64,000 nt of DNA, from NCBI RefSeq assembly GCF_003319105.1, contig NZ_QOHH01000008.1, forward strand, positions 62,001 through 126,000, written 5' to 3'. The notes below the pieces were generated by a model. It saw nothing but the letters and a program-made list of their open reading frames with translations. It was not told the origin of the DNA and did not search any database. This DNA is from Blastococcus sp. TF02-09 (GTDB lineage Bacteria; Actinomycetota; Actinomycetes; Mycobacteriales; Geodermatophilaceae). A program made the translations under genes and the position numbers. Positions 36,935 through 44,573 of this stretch are shown here, piece after piece; within the stretch, counting starts at the first letter, position 1, and each line of letters starts with the position of its first letter.

Positions 36935-38161
36935 TCAGGCCTTGCCGGACGCCTCCGGCGCGAACGGGGCGTCGACGCCGTCGACGCCCAGGTGCCGCTC
37001 GAAGGACGGCGGGATGACCAGGTCGTCCGGGCTGAACTGGTCGATCGAGGTGTGGCCGAGGCCGATCATCGCCGAGCCCAGGCCGTCACGGAGCAGGTCG
37101 AGGACGTTGCCGACACCCGCTTCGCCGTTCGCGCCCAGCCCCCACAGGTAGGCGCGGCCGATCATGACGGCCCGCGCGCCCAGGGCCAGGGCCTTGGCGA
37201 CGTCGCCGCCGCGGCGGATCCCGCCGTCCAGCAGCACCTCGACCTGGTCGCCGACGGCCCCGGCGATCGTCGGCAGCGCCCGGATCGCGGCCGGGGTGCC
37301 GTCGAGGTTGTTGCCGCCGTGGTTGGAGACCGAGATGGCGCTGACGCCCGCGTCGACGGCGCGCTTGGCGTCGTCCACCCGCATGACGCCCTTGAGCATG
37401 AAGGGCTTGTCGGCGCCCCACAGCTCGCGCAGCCAGGCGACGTCCTCCCACGTGGGCATGGGGGACTGCATCCACTGGCCGTAGGCCTCGAAGAAGGTCG
37501 GCGCCGGGTCACCGGGGGTGGCGACCATGTTCGGCACGGTCAGGTCCGGGATCTTCCCGGTCTTCGCGAAGCTCCACAGCCAGCGCGGCTTGGTGATGAC
37601 CTGCGGGGCGTACCGGCGGGCGGCCTCGACGTTGATCCGCTCGGGGATGAAGGGGCTGCCCCAGTCGCGGCCGTAGGAGAACGACCAGTCGAGGGTCGCG
37701 ATGAGCCCGGCGGCGCCGGCCCGGCGGGCGCGCTCGACCTTGGCGGCCATCACGTCGCGGTCCCCCACCCAGTACAGCTGGAAGAAGGTCTTGGGGTTGG
37801 CCGCGATCACCTCCTCCATGGGCTTGCTCGCCATCGAGGACAGGCCCATGGCGGTGCCGCGGGAGGCAGCGGCGCGGGCGACGTCGACCTCGCCGTCGGG
37901 GGTGACGGCCTGGACGCCGGTCGGGCTGATGATGACCGGCAGGCTGATCTCCTGGCCCATGACGGTGGTCGCCATGTGCTTCTCGTTCGACAGCCCCGCC
38001 GTGTGCGGCGCGAAGCCGAGCTCGGCGAAGGCGGCGATGTTGTCCTCGGCGGTGAGCCCGCGCTCGGAGCCCGCGACCAGCGCGCCGTAGACGCCCTTGG
38101 GCAGCCGCTTCTTCGCCCGTCGCTGGGCCTCGGCCACCGACTCGAACCACGGGTTCGCCAT
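36935..38161 (-). CDS. mftD: MftD, FMN-dependent pre-mycofactocin synthase
   Basis: A 408-residue member of the lactate/glycolate oxidase family in the form seen in mycofactocin loci. MANPWFESVAEAQRRAKKRL is the start; LPVIISPTGVQAVTPDGEVD, AISVSNHGGNNLDGTPAAIR and VLLDGGIRRGGDVAKALALG carry FMN- and substrate-binding residues, including the catalytic His in SNHGG. MftD oxidatively deaminates the released Val-Tyr-derived intermediate, giving pre-mycofactocin. AGGAGA is 7 bp before the ATG. It follows mftR on the minus strand (110-bp gap), not in the usual mftABCD order. Confidence 0.93.
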   Translation of the reverse strand: MANPWFESVAEAQRRAKKRLPKGVYGALVAGSERGLTAEDNIAAFAELGFAPHTAGLSNEKHMATTVMGQEISLPVIISPTGVQAVTPDGEVDVARAAASRGTAMGLSSMASKPMEEVIAANPKTFFQLYWVGDRDVMAAKVERARRAGAAGLIATLDWSFSYGRDWGSPFIPERINVEAARRYAPQVITKPRWLWSFAKTGKIPDLTVPNMVATPGDPAPTFFEAYGQWMQSPMPTWEDVAWLRELWGADKPFMLKGVMRVDDAKRAVDAGVSAISVSNHGGNNLDGTPAAIRALPTIAGAVGDQVEVLLDGGIRRGGDVAKALALGARAVMIGRAYLWGLGANGEAGVGNVLDLLRDGLGSAMIGLGHTSIDQFSPDDLVIPPSFERHLGVDGVDAPFAPEASGKA

Positions 38162-38271
38162 GTGCTGGTCTCCTGTCGCTGATCTGCTGCCGCCGCCCGG
38201 AGCGGCCGGTGACACCGAGTGCCACCCTATCGGCACGGCGGGAGAACTGCGCCACACCGGCGGGTGAGGGC

Positions 38272-38874
38272 TCAGCGGAGCAGCGCGGGAAATCCTGCGG
38301 TCAGCTCGGCGAACGCCTGGCGGAGGTGGTCGCCCAGCGCCGAGCGCTCGTCGCGGAGCCAGGCCTGGAACGCCGTCGTCGCGGCCGCGCGGGTGGTCGC
38401 GGCCACCAGCCGCGGGACCAGGTCGGTCTCCCGCCCCGCCGAGCGCGCAGCGACGTACCGGGCGACGACCCGGTCCACCTCCGCGTACCGCAGCTGCGAG
38501 TGCGCCAGGAGCGCCGGCTCGGTGAGGATCAGCCGCATCCGCTCGCGCAGCAGCGGCAGCTCGGCCGCCACGTAGTCGTTGACCTCGACGTAGGCCGCGC
38601 ACACCGAGCCCAGCACCGGCTGCGCGGGGTCGGCGTCCGCGAGGAGCTCCTCGAGCCGGGCGACGTGGGCGGCGAAGTCGCCCCAGACGGCGTCGGCCTT
38701 CGTGGCGAAGTAGCGGAAGAACGTGCGCCGGCTGATGCCCGCCGCGTCGGCGACCTCGTCGGTGGTGACCTGCTCGAAGCCGCGCAGCGTGAACAGGTCC
38801 AGCGCCGCCCGCTCGACCCGGGCGCGGGTGCCCTCGGCCGGGACGCCGGGGACAGCGGTCTCGATGGCGGTCAC
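38272..38874 (-). CDS. mftR: MftR, TetR-family regulator of the mycofactocin locus
   Basis: A 200-residue TetR protein. The HTH is in GFEQVTTDEVADAAGISRRTF followed by FRYFATKADAVWGDF, a close match to MftR; the C-terminal ligand domain is helical. Mycobacterial MftR represses mft genes and responds to long-chain acyl-CoA; I infer a similar role. The GTG at 38874 is divergent from mftA with a 122-bp control region between them. mftD is downstream on the same strand, so MftR probably controls both directions. Confidence 0.88.
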   Translation of the reverse strand: MTAIETAVPGVPAEGTRARVERAALDLFTLRGFEQVTTDEVADAAGISRRTFFRYFATKADAVWGDFAAHVARLEELLADADPAQPVLGSVCAAYVEVNDYVAAELPLLRERMRLILTEPALLAHSQLRYAEVDRVVARYVAARSAGRETDLVPRLVAATTRAAATTAFQAWLRDERSALGDHLRQAFAELTAGFPALLR

Positions 38875-38927
38875 GCCCGCATCATGCACGGTCCGCACCC
38901 GGGAGCCGGTGGATCGGACACCCCCTG

Positions 38928-38957
38928 TTGCCGCGTGGCACCGGGTGTCATTAGCCT
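38928..38957 (+). promoter_or_regulatory. mftA promoter
   Basis: TTGCCG (38928-38933), 18 bp, then TAGCCT (38952-38957), 39 bp before the mftA ATG. The surrounding pattern (TTGnnGCGTGG ... TTAGCnTC) recurs at 40690-40718 before the SDR genes. Confidence 0.55.
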
Positions 38958-38970
38958 CGCTGCAACGTCC

Positions 38971-38984
38971 GTGACCGCGATCAC
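38971..38984. promoter_or_regulatory. Imperfect palindrome GTGACCGCGATCAC, possible MftR site
   Basis: Twelve of 14 positions are symmetric. It lies just downstream of the presumed mftA transcription start and upstream of the ATG, a good place for a repressor. The link to MftR is inference. Confidence 0.4.
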
Positions 38985-38996
38985 CTGGAGTGCGCC

Positions 38997-39116
38997 ATGC
39001 CCGAGACCACCACCGACGTCGACACCGCGCCGGCCCCCGCCGCCGCCGAGGAGACCCTGGTCGAGGAGTCGCTGGTGGAAGAGGTCTCGATCGACGGCAT
39101 GTGCGGCGTCTACTGA
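38997..39116 (+). CDS. mftA: MftA, mycofactocin precursor peptide
   Basis: A 39-residue peptide ending SIDGMCGVY. The C-terminal IDGMCGVY is the invariant core of mycofactocin precursors; MftC acts on the last Val-Tyr pair and MftE later frees it. The leader is acidic and repetitive (ETLVEESLVEEVS), as expected for binding by MftB. TGGAG lies 6 bp before the ATG. It is too short for routine gene calling and could easily be missed. The stop is 14 bp before the mftB start. Confidence 0.95.
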   Translation: MPETTTDVDTAPAPAAAEETLVEESLVEEVSIDGMCGVY

Positions 39117-39130
39117 GCGACGACGTCCCG

Positions 39131-39433
39131 GTGACCACGGCGGTGTCTCCTGCCGAGGTCGCGTTCGACCCGGCCGCGCCCTGGCGGCGCGCCCGCTCGG
39201 TCGCGCTGCGGCCCGAGCCCTTCGGCGCGCTGGTCTACCACTTCGGCAACCGGAAGCTCTCCTTCCTGAAGTCGAAGACCCTGGTCGCCGTCGTCGAGGC
39301 GCTGGCCGACCACCCGAGCGCAAGTGCCACCCTCGTGGCCTGCGGCGTCACACAGGCCCAGCGGCCCGCGTACGAGAAGGCGCTGGCCGACCTGGCCCGC
39401 TCGCAGATGATCGAGAGAAGGACCGACGCGTGA
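39131..39433 (+). CDS. mftB: MftB, precursor-peptide chaperone (RRE protein)
   Basis: A 100-residue protein with the RiPP recognition element fold. The hallmark segment is ALRPEPFGALVYHFGNRKLS, followed by FLKSKTLVAVVEAL. It binds the MftA leader and presents the C-terminus to MftC. I chose the GTG at 39131; a GTG at 39100 inside mftA would add ten residues and couple translation. The stop overlaps the GTG of mftC by 4 bp. Confidence 0.92.
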   Translation: MTTAVSPAEVAFDPAAPWRRARSVALRPEPFGALVYHFGNRKLSFLKSKTLVAVVEALADHPSASATLVACGVTQAQRPAYEKALADLARSQMIERRTDA

Positions 39434-40665
39434 CCGCTCTCCTGCCGCCCCGCCCCACCACCCCGGCCGAGCGCCCCGTCGGTGGCCGGCTCGTCGACCA
39501 GTTCGAGTACGGCCTGGACGCCCCGATCTGCCTGACCTGGGAGCTCACCTACGCCTGCAACCTGGCGTGCGCGCACTGCCTGTCCTCCTCGGGACGGCGG
39601 GACCCGAACGAGCTGTCCACGGCCGAGGCCGAGGCGGTCATCGACGAGCTGCAGCGGATGCAGGTCTTCTACGTCAACGTCGGCGGCGGCGAGCCCACGG
39701 TCCGGCCGGACTTCTGGCACCTGCTCGACTACGCCATCGGCCAGGACGTCGGCGTCAAGTTCTCCACCAACGGCATCAAGCTGGACAAGGCCCGGGCCGC
39801 CCAGCTGGCCCGCACCGACTACGTCGACGTGCAAATCTCCCTGGACGGCGCCACCGCCGAGGTCAACGACCGGGTGCGCGGTACCGGCTCCTACGCGACG
39901 GCGATGCGCGCGCTGGAGAACCTGGCCGAGGCCGGGATGAAGGACTTCAAGGTCTCCGTCGTCGTCACCCGGGAGAACGCCGGCCAGCTCGACCAGTTCA
40001 AGGCGCTCACCGACTCCTTCGGCGCCCAGCTGCGGATCACCCGGCTGCGCCCCTCCGGCCGCGGGGCCGACGTCTGGGACGAGCTGCACCCGACGATGGC
40101 CCAGCAGCGCGAGCTCTACACCTGGCTGCTGGCCAACGGCGACGGCGTCCTGACGGGGGACTCGTTCTTCCACCTGTCGGCGTTCGGCGAGGCCCTGCCG
40201 GGGCTGAACCTGTGCGGCGCGGGGCGCGTGGTCTGCCTGATCGACCCGGTCGGCGACGTCTACGCCTGCCCGTTCGCCATCCACGAGAACTTCCTCGCCG
40301 GCAACGTGCGCGACGAGGGCGGGTTCCAGCGGGTCTGGCAGTCCTCGGAGCTCTTCGCCGACCTGCGCAACCCGCAGACCGGCGGCGCGTGCACGAAGTG
40401 CGCCCACTTCGACGCCTGCCGCGGTGGGTGCATGGCCGCCAAGTTCTTCACCGGCCTGCCGCTGGACGGCCCGGACCCCGAGTGCGTGCAGGGGTACGGC
40501 GAGAGCGCCCTGGCCGCCCGCGACCTCGAGCTGGTCACGCCGCGCAGCCACATCGACCACTCGCACAGCGGACCGGTCCGCGGGCAGCCGACGCTGCTGG
40601 GCATCCCGTCCATCCCCGCCAAGATCTGCGACGAGTCCCCGCTGGCGGGCATCGACCTCCGCTGA
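39430..40665 (+). CDS. mftC: MftC, mycofactocin radical SAM maturase
   Basis: A 411-residue radical SAM/SPASM enzyme. The radical SAM cluster is held by Cys43, Cys47 and Cys50 (TYACNLACAHC). The C-terminal SPASM region has further Cys in LCGAGRVVCL, YACPF, GACTKCAHFDACRGGC and DPEC, enough for two auxiliary clusters. It decarboxylates the last Tyr of MftA and forms the Val-Tyr crosslink. The GTG overlaps the mftB stop, so A, B and C are one unit. Length is normal. Confidence 0.95.
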   Translation: MTALLPPRPTTPAERPVGGRLVDQFEYGLDAPICLTWELTYACNLACAHCLSSSGRRDPNELSTAEAEAVIDELQRMQVFYVNVGGGEPTVRPDFWHLLDYAIGQDVGVKFSTNGIKLDKARAAQLARTDYVDVQISLDGATAEVNDRVRGTGSYATAMRALENLAEAGMKDFKVSVVVTRENAGQLDQFKALTDSFGAQLRITRLRPSGRGADVWDELHPTMAQQRELYTWLLANGDGVLTGDSFFHLSAFGEALPGLNLCGAGRVVCLIDPVGDVYACPFAIHENFLAGNVRDEGGFQRVWQSSELFADLRNPQTGGACTKCAHFDACRGGCMAAKFFTGLPLDGPDPECVQGYGESALAARDLELVTPRSHIDHSHSGPVRGQPTLLGIPSIPAKICDESPLAGIDLR

Positions 40666-40689
40666 CCGCCCTCGCCCCGCCGTAGACCG

Positions 40690-40718
40690 TTGTGGCGTGG
40701 GTCACTGCCCTTTAGCGT
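40690..40718 (+). promoter_or_regulatory. Promoter before the SDR genes, similar to the mftA promoter
   Basis: TTGTGG (40690-40695), 17 bp, TAGCGT (40713-40718). It shares TTGnnGCGTGG and TTAGCnTC with the mftA promoter, and lies about 70 bp before the first SDR start. Confidence 0.5.
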
Positions 40719-40788
40719 CCCTGCCCGAGGCGCCTCGCGTCGCGCGCCTCCTCCGGAGCGCGGTCGACGACGAGGTCGAGGGGCAGAC

Positions 40789-41625
40789 ATGGGCAAGCTG
40801 GACGGCAAGGTCGCATTCATCACCGGCGCCGCGCGCGGCCAGGGGCGGTCCCACGCCCTGCGGCTCGCGCAGGAAGGCGCCGACATCATCGCCGTCGACA
40901 TCTGCGCGCAGGTCGGCTCGGTGGGCTATCCCCTGGCCACGCCGGAGGACCTGGCCGAGACCGTGCGGCAGGTCGAGGCCCTGGACCGGCGGATCGTGGC
41001 CTCGCAGGCCGACGTGCGCGACAGCGGGGCGCTGACGGAGGCCGTGGACGAGGGCGTCGCGCAGCTCGGCCGGCTCGACATCGTGCTGGCCAACGCCGGG
41101 ATCGCCAGCTTCGGGCCGGTCACCGAGCTGACCGACGAGATGTGGGACGACATGATCGACATCAACCTCACCGGCGTCTTCAAGACCGTCCGGGCCGCGG
41201 TGCCGCACCTGCGGGCGCACGGGCAGGGCGGGGCCATCGTGATCACCAGCTCGACGGCCGGGATCAAGGGGATGGGCAACCTGGCCCACTACGTCTCGGC
41301 CAAGCACGGCGTCGTGGGCCTCATGAAGACGCTGGCCAACGAGCTGGCCCCCGACATGATCCGCGTCAACTCGGTGCACCCGACCGCGGTGGACACCGAC
41401 ATGATCCACAACGACCAGACCTACGGGCTGTTCGTGCCGGACAAGCCGGCGGCCGAGGTCACCCGGGACGAGGCCGGCGAGATCTTCCAGGCGCTCAACG
41501 CGCTGCCCATCCGGTGGGTCGACCCGGTGGACATCAGCAACGCGATCCTCTTCCTGATCAGCGACGACGCCCGCTACGTCACCGGCGTGCAGCTGCCGGT
41601 CGACGCCGGATCGGTGGTGAAGTGA
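40789..41625 (+). CDS. Mycofactocin-type SDR oxidoreductase, copy 1
   Basis: A 278-residue short-chain dehydrogenase. GAARGQG (13-19) binds NAD, LANAGIASFG and ITSSTAGIKG follow, with the catalytic Tyr-Lys in HYVSAKHG. GKVAFITGAARGQGRSHALR at the start and the extra segment near residue 50 (ICAQVGSVGYPLATPEDLAE) mark the subgroup that depends on mycofactocin, with a bound, non-exchangeable NAD. Substrate is probably an alcohol or ketone, not known. Its stop overlaps the ATG of the second copy. Confidence 0.92.
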   Translation: MGKLDGKVAFITGAARGQGRSHALRLAQEGADIIAVDICAQVGSVGYPLATPEDLAETVRQVEALDRRIVASQADVRDSGALTEAVDEGVAQLGRLDIVLANAGIASFGPVTELTDEMWDDMIDINLTGVFKTVRAAVPHLRAHGQGGAIVITSSTAGIKGMGNLAHYVSAKHGVVGLMKTLANELAPDMIRVNSVHPTAVDTDMIHNDQTYGLFVPDKPAAEVTRDEAGEIFQALNALPIRWVDPVDISNAILFLISDDARYVTGVQLPVDAGSVVK

Positions 41626-42461
41626 TGGCCGGCCGCGTGGAGGGCAAGGTCGCCTTCATCACCGGCGCCGCCCGCAGCCAGGGCCGCAGCCACGCGCTGC
41701 GGCTGGCCCAGGAGGGCGCGGACATCATCGCCGTCGACATCGCCGGACCGGTCGGGTCCATCCGGATGTACCCACCGGCCACGGAGGAGGATCTGGCCGA
41801 GACGGTCCGGCAGGTCGAGGCGCTGGACCGCCGGATCGTGGCGACCAAGGCCGACGTGCGCGACTCCGGTGCCCTGCGGGCCGCCCTGGACGAGGGCGTG
41901 GCCCAGCTCGGCCGGCTCGACATCGTGCTGGCCAACGCCGGGGTGTTCGAGATCCAGCCCGCGCTCGAGCTCTCCGACGACGACTGGCGCGAGATGATCG
42001 ACATCAACCTCACCGGCGTCTGGAACACCTGCAAGGTGGCGCTCCCGCACCTGGTCGAGGGCGGCCGCGGCGGGGCCATCGTCCTCACCAGCTCCACCGC
42101 CGGGCTCAAGGGCGTGCCCAACACCGTCCACTACACGGCGGCGAAGCACGGCGTCGTGGGCATCATGCGGACGCTGGCCAACGAGTTCGCGGAGCACTCG
42201 ATCCGGGTCAACAGCGTGCACCCCACCGGCGTCGACACGGTGATGATCCAGAACGAGAAGACCTGGGGCCTGTTCACGCCGGACGACCCGTCGCCCTCGC
42301 GGGAGAAGGCGGAGCCGGTCTTCCGGGCGACCAACGCGCTGCCGGTGCCCTGGGTGGATCCGGTGGACATCTCCAACGCGATCCTCTTCCTCGTCTCCGA
42401 CGAGGCCCGCTACATCACCGGCGTGACCCTCCCGGTCGACGCCGGCTTCACCACCCGGTAG
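41625..42461 (+). CDS. Mycofactocin-type SDR oxidoreductase, copy 2
   Basis: A 278-residue SDR, the same length as copy 1 and clearly a tandem duplicate. GAARSQG replaces GAARGQG in the NAD loop, and HYTAAKHG holds the catalytic Tyr-Lys. The two differ most in the substrate loop after residue 195 (MIQNEKTWGLFTPDDPSPSR against MIHNDQTYGLFVPDKPAAEV), so they may accept different alcohols. ATG overlaps the previous stop by one base. The AAA ATPase gene begins 65 bp downstream. Confidence 0.92.
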   Translation: MAGRVEGKVAFITGAARSQGRSHALRLAQEGADIIAVDIAGPVGSIRMYPPATEEDLAETVRQVEALDRRIVATKADVRDSGALRAALDEGVAQLGRLDIVLANAGVFEIQPALELSDDDWREMIDINLTGVWNTCKVALPHLVEGGRGGAIVLTSSTAGLKGVPNTVHYTAAKHGVVGIMRTLANEFAEHSIRVNSVHPTGVDTVMIQNEKTWGLFTPDDPSPSREKAEPVFRATNALPVPWVDPVDISNAILFLVSDEARYITGVTLPVDAGFTTR

Positions 42462-42526
42462 CGGCCGCCGTCCCGGCACCGGGGCGGCCGAGCGAGCGAA
42501 GGAGCACCGAGATCTCCAGGGACGAC

Positions 42527-43504
42527 GTGTTCGACGGCGATCCGGTGGTGACCGGGCTGCGGGTCACCGGCGACGACGGGGCCGCGGTGCGGGCGGTCCG
42601 GGCCCGCGTCGCCCGCCACCTGGTCGGCCGGGAGAACGAGCTGGACCTGCTGCTGGCTGCGGTGGCCGCCGGCCGGGACCTGCTCCTGGAGGGCCCGCCC
42701 GGCACCTCGAAGTCCACGCTGCTGCGCGCGGTCACCGCGGAGTGGGGGATCCCGCTGGTCTTCGTGGAGGGCAACGCCGACCTCACGCCCACCCGGCTGG
42801 TCGGGCACCACGACCCGGCCCGCGTGCTGCGGGAGGACTACACGCCGGAGAACTTCGTGCCGGGGCCGCTGATCGAGGCGATGCGCTCGGGCGGGTTCCT
42901 CTATGTCGAGGAGTTCAACCGGGCACCGGAGGACACCCTCAACACGCTGCTGACCGCCATGGCCGAGCGCCGGATCGCCGTCCCGCGGGTGGGCACGGTC
43001 GTCGCCGAGCCCTCGTTCCGGGTGATCGCCTCGATGAACCCCTTCGACAACGTGGGCACGACCCGGTTGTCGACCTCGGTCCACGACCGGCTCTGCCGCC
43101 TGGCGATCGGGTACCAGGACGCCGAGGCCGAACGGGGCATCGTCGCCCGGCGCACCGGCGTCCGATCCCCGCGGCTGGTCGCCGACGCGGTGGCGCTGAC
43201 CCGGGCGACCCGGCAGCGGGACGACGTCCGGCAGGGCAGCAGCGTGCGCGGCGCCATCGACGTCGCGCTGATCGCCGCGCAGCTGGCGGCGATGCGCGGG
43301 ACGACGCTGCCGGACGAGCCGTCGCCCGACCCCCCGCGCGGGCTGCCCGCGGACTACACGGCGACCGTGCTGGACGCGTTGATGCTCGCGCTGTCGGGGC
43401 GGATCTTCCTCGACGAGACCGTCGAGGCGACGCCGGAGGCGGTGCTGCGCGAGCTGTGGGAGGACCACTTCCTGCTGCGCCCCGCGGCGGCCGCGCCCGG
43501 TTGA
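42527..43504 (+). CDS. MoxR-type AAA+ ATPase (first part of a split AAA/VWA locus)
   Basis: A 325-residue AAA+ ATPase closely related to the first half of the fusion at 30677. Walker A is GPPGTSKST (56-64), with Ser in place of the usual Gly/Ala before Lys; Walker B is FLYVEEFNRAPEDTLNTLL; the sensor part is RVIASMNPFDNVGTTRLS. The GTG start has CCAGGGA before it. The reading frame ends at a single TGA (43502-43504) and then stays open, in the same frame, into the VWA part. It follows the two SDR genes, so a chaperone role for them is plausible (inference). Confidence 0.85.
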   Translation: MFDGDPVVTGLRVTGDDGAAVRAVRARVARHLVGRENELDLLLAAVAAGRDLLLEGPPGTSKSTLLRAVTAEWGIPLVFVEGNADLTPTRLVGHHDPARVLREDYTPENFVPGPLIEAMRSGGFLYVEEFNRAPEDTLNTLLTAMAERRIAVPRVGTVVAEPSFRVIASMNPFDNVGTTRLSTSVHDRLCRLAIGYQDAEAERGIVARRTGVRSPRLVADAVALTRATRQRDDVRQGSSVRGAIDVALIAAQLAAMRGTTLPDEPSPDPPRGLPADYTATVLDALMLALSGRIFLDETVEATPEAVLRELWEDHFLLRPAAAAPG

Positions 43505-44491
43505 AGAGCGGTCGAGGCCGACAGCCCCGTCACCAGGCGAGCCGGCCACCCCCGCGGGGCCCGGCCGCTGCGCCGCCGTCCCAAGCAGCTCACCGAGGAG
43601 CCGTCGCTCTACCGGCCCGCGGGCGGTGGGGGCGGGCTGGCGCTCTCCTCCGGGGACCGCCGCCGGGGCGCGTTCCGCCCGGGTCCGTCCGGGGCGAGCG
43701 CGCCGGGCACCACCGACGAGCCGGCGGAGCTGATCCCGCTGGCGGACCTCACCGCCGAGAGCCCGGCGGACCAGCTCACCCGGCAGCGGGCCCGGCAGAT
43801 CGCCCGGCGGCTCGCCGTCCCCCGGCCGCCCCGTGACCGGCGGCTCCGGAAGGGGGTGGGTGAGCTGGTCAGCCGCTCGTGGAGCGGCGGATCCGACGAG
43901 CTGGACCTGGAGCGGACGCTCGAGCAGATCGCCGGCAACCCGTTCCCGGAGGAGACCGACGTCGTCGTCCGGGAGCGGGTGCGGCAGCGGCGCACCGTCG
44001 TCCTCGTCGTCGACGTCTCCGGCTCCATGAAGGGGGAACGGGTGCGCACGGCCGCCGCCGCGGTCGGGGCGCTGGCGGGGGAGCTGGCGCGGGACCCCCT
44101 CGCGGTGGTCGCCTTCTGGTCGGACGCCGCCGTGCTGCTGCGCCGGGGGGAGCAGGTCGCCCCGGAGGCGCTCCTCGACCTCCTCCTCCGCGTGCCGGCG
44201 CAGGGCCTGACCAACGTGACCTTCGCCCTGGAGACGGCGGCGCGGCAGCTGTCCGGGGTGCACCCGCGGGACGCGCGCGTCCTGCTGCTCTCCGACTGCG
44301 TGCACAACGCCGGCCCCGATCCGCGTCCCGTGGCCGCCCGCCTCCCGCGCCTGGACGTGCTGCTCGACACCTCGGGGGAGGACGACGTCGAGCTCGGCCG
44401 CGACCTGGCCAGGGCCGGCCGCGGGCGGCTCCGGCTGGTCCGGGACCACCGGGACGTCGCCACCGCGCTCGCCGCCGTCTTCGCGGAGTGA
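43505..44491 (+). CDS. VWA domain protein, in frame with the AAA gene; start unclear
   Basis: The frame is open from directly after the TGA at 43502 to the stop at 44489. The region reads as real protein from early on (PKQLTEEPSLYRPAGGGG, RARQIARRLAVPRPPRDRRL, DELDLERTLEQIAGNPFPEE) and matches the VWA half of the 30677 fusion, including the MIDAS motif DVSGSM (44012 onwards). The only ATG/GTG/TTG start in frame is the GTG at 43856, which would remove over 100 residues that look conserved. So this is either a fused gene with an in-frame stop, a gene with an unusual start, or a frameshifted TTG start at 43501 (TTGA overlap). Confidence 0.7.
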   Translation, partial: RAVEADSPVTRRAGHPRGARPLRRRPKQLTEEPSLYRPAGGGGGLALSSGDRRRGAFRPGPSGASAPGTTDEPAELIPLADLTAESPADQLTRQRARQIARRLAVPRPPRDRRLRKGVGELVSRSWSGGSDELDLERTLEQIAGNPFPEETDVVVRERVRQRRTVVLVVDVSGSMKGERVRTAAAAVGALAGELARDPLAVVAFWSDAAVLLRRGEQVAPEALLDLLLRVPAQGLTNVTFALETAARQLSGVHPRDARVLLLSDCVHNAGPDPRPVAARLPRLDVLLDTSGEDDVELGRDLARAGRGRLRLVRDHRDVATALAAVFAE

Positions 44492-44573
44492 CCTGCCACA
44501 CCCGCCTCACACCTAGGGGTAAGGGCCGGGGAGGGAACTTGGGAGCGGCGGCGGGCGGACCGATCACCACGTC

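Noticed and set aside
43501-43836. Separate gene from TTG 43501 in the TTGA overlap, read without any frameshift
   Set aside because: This frame gives a Pro/Arg/Gly-rich sequence that stops at 43836 and lacks VWA motifs; only with an indel would the TTG lead into the VWA frame.
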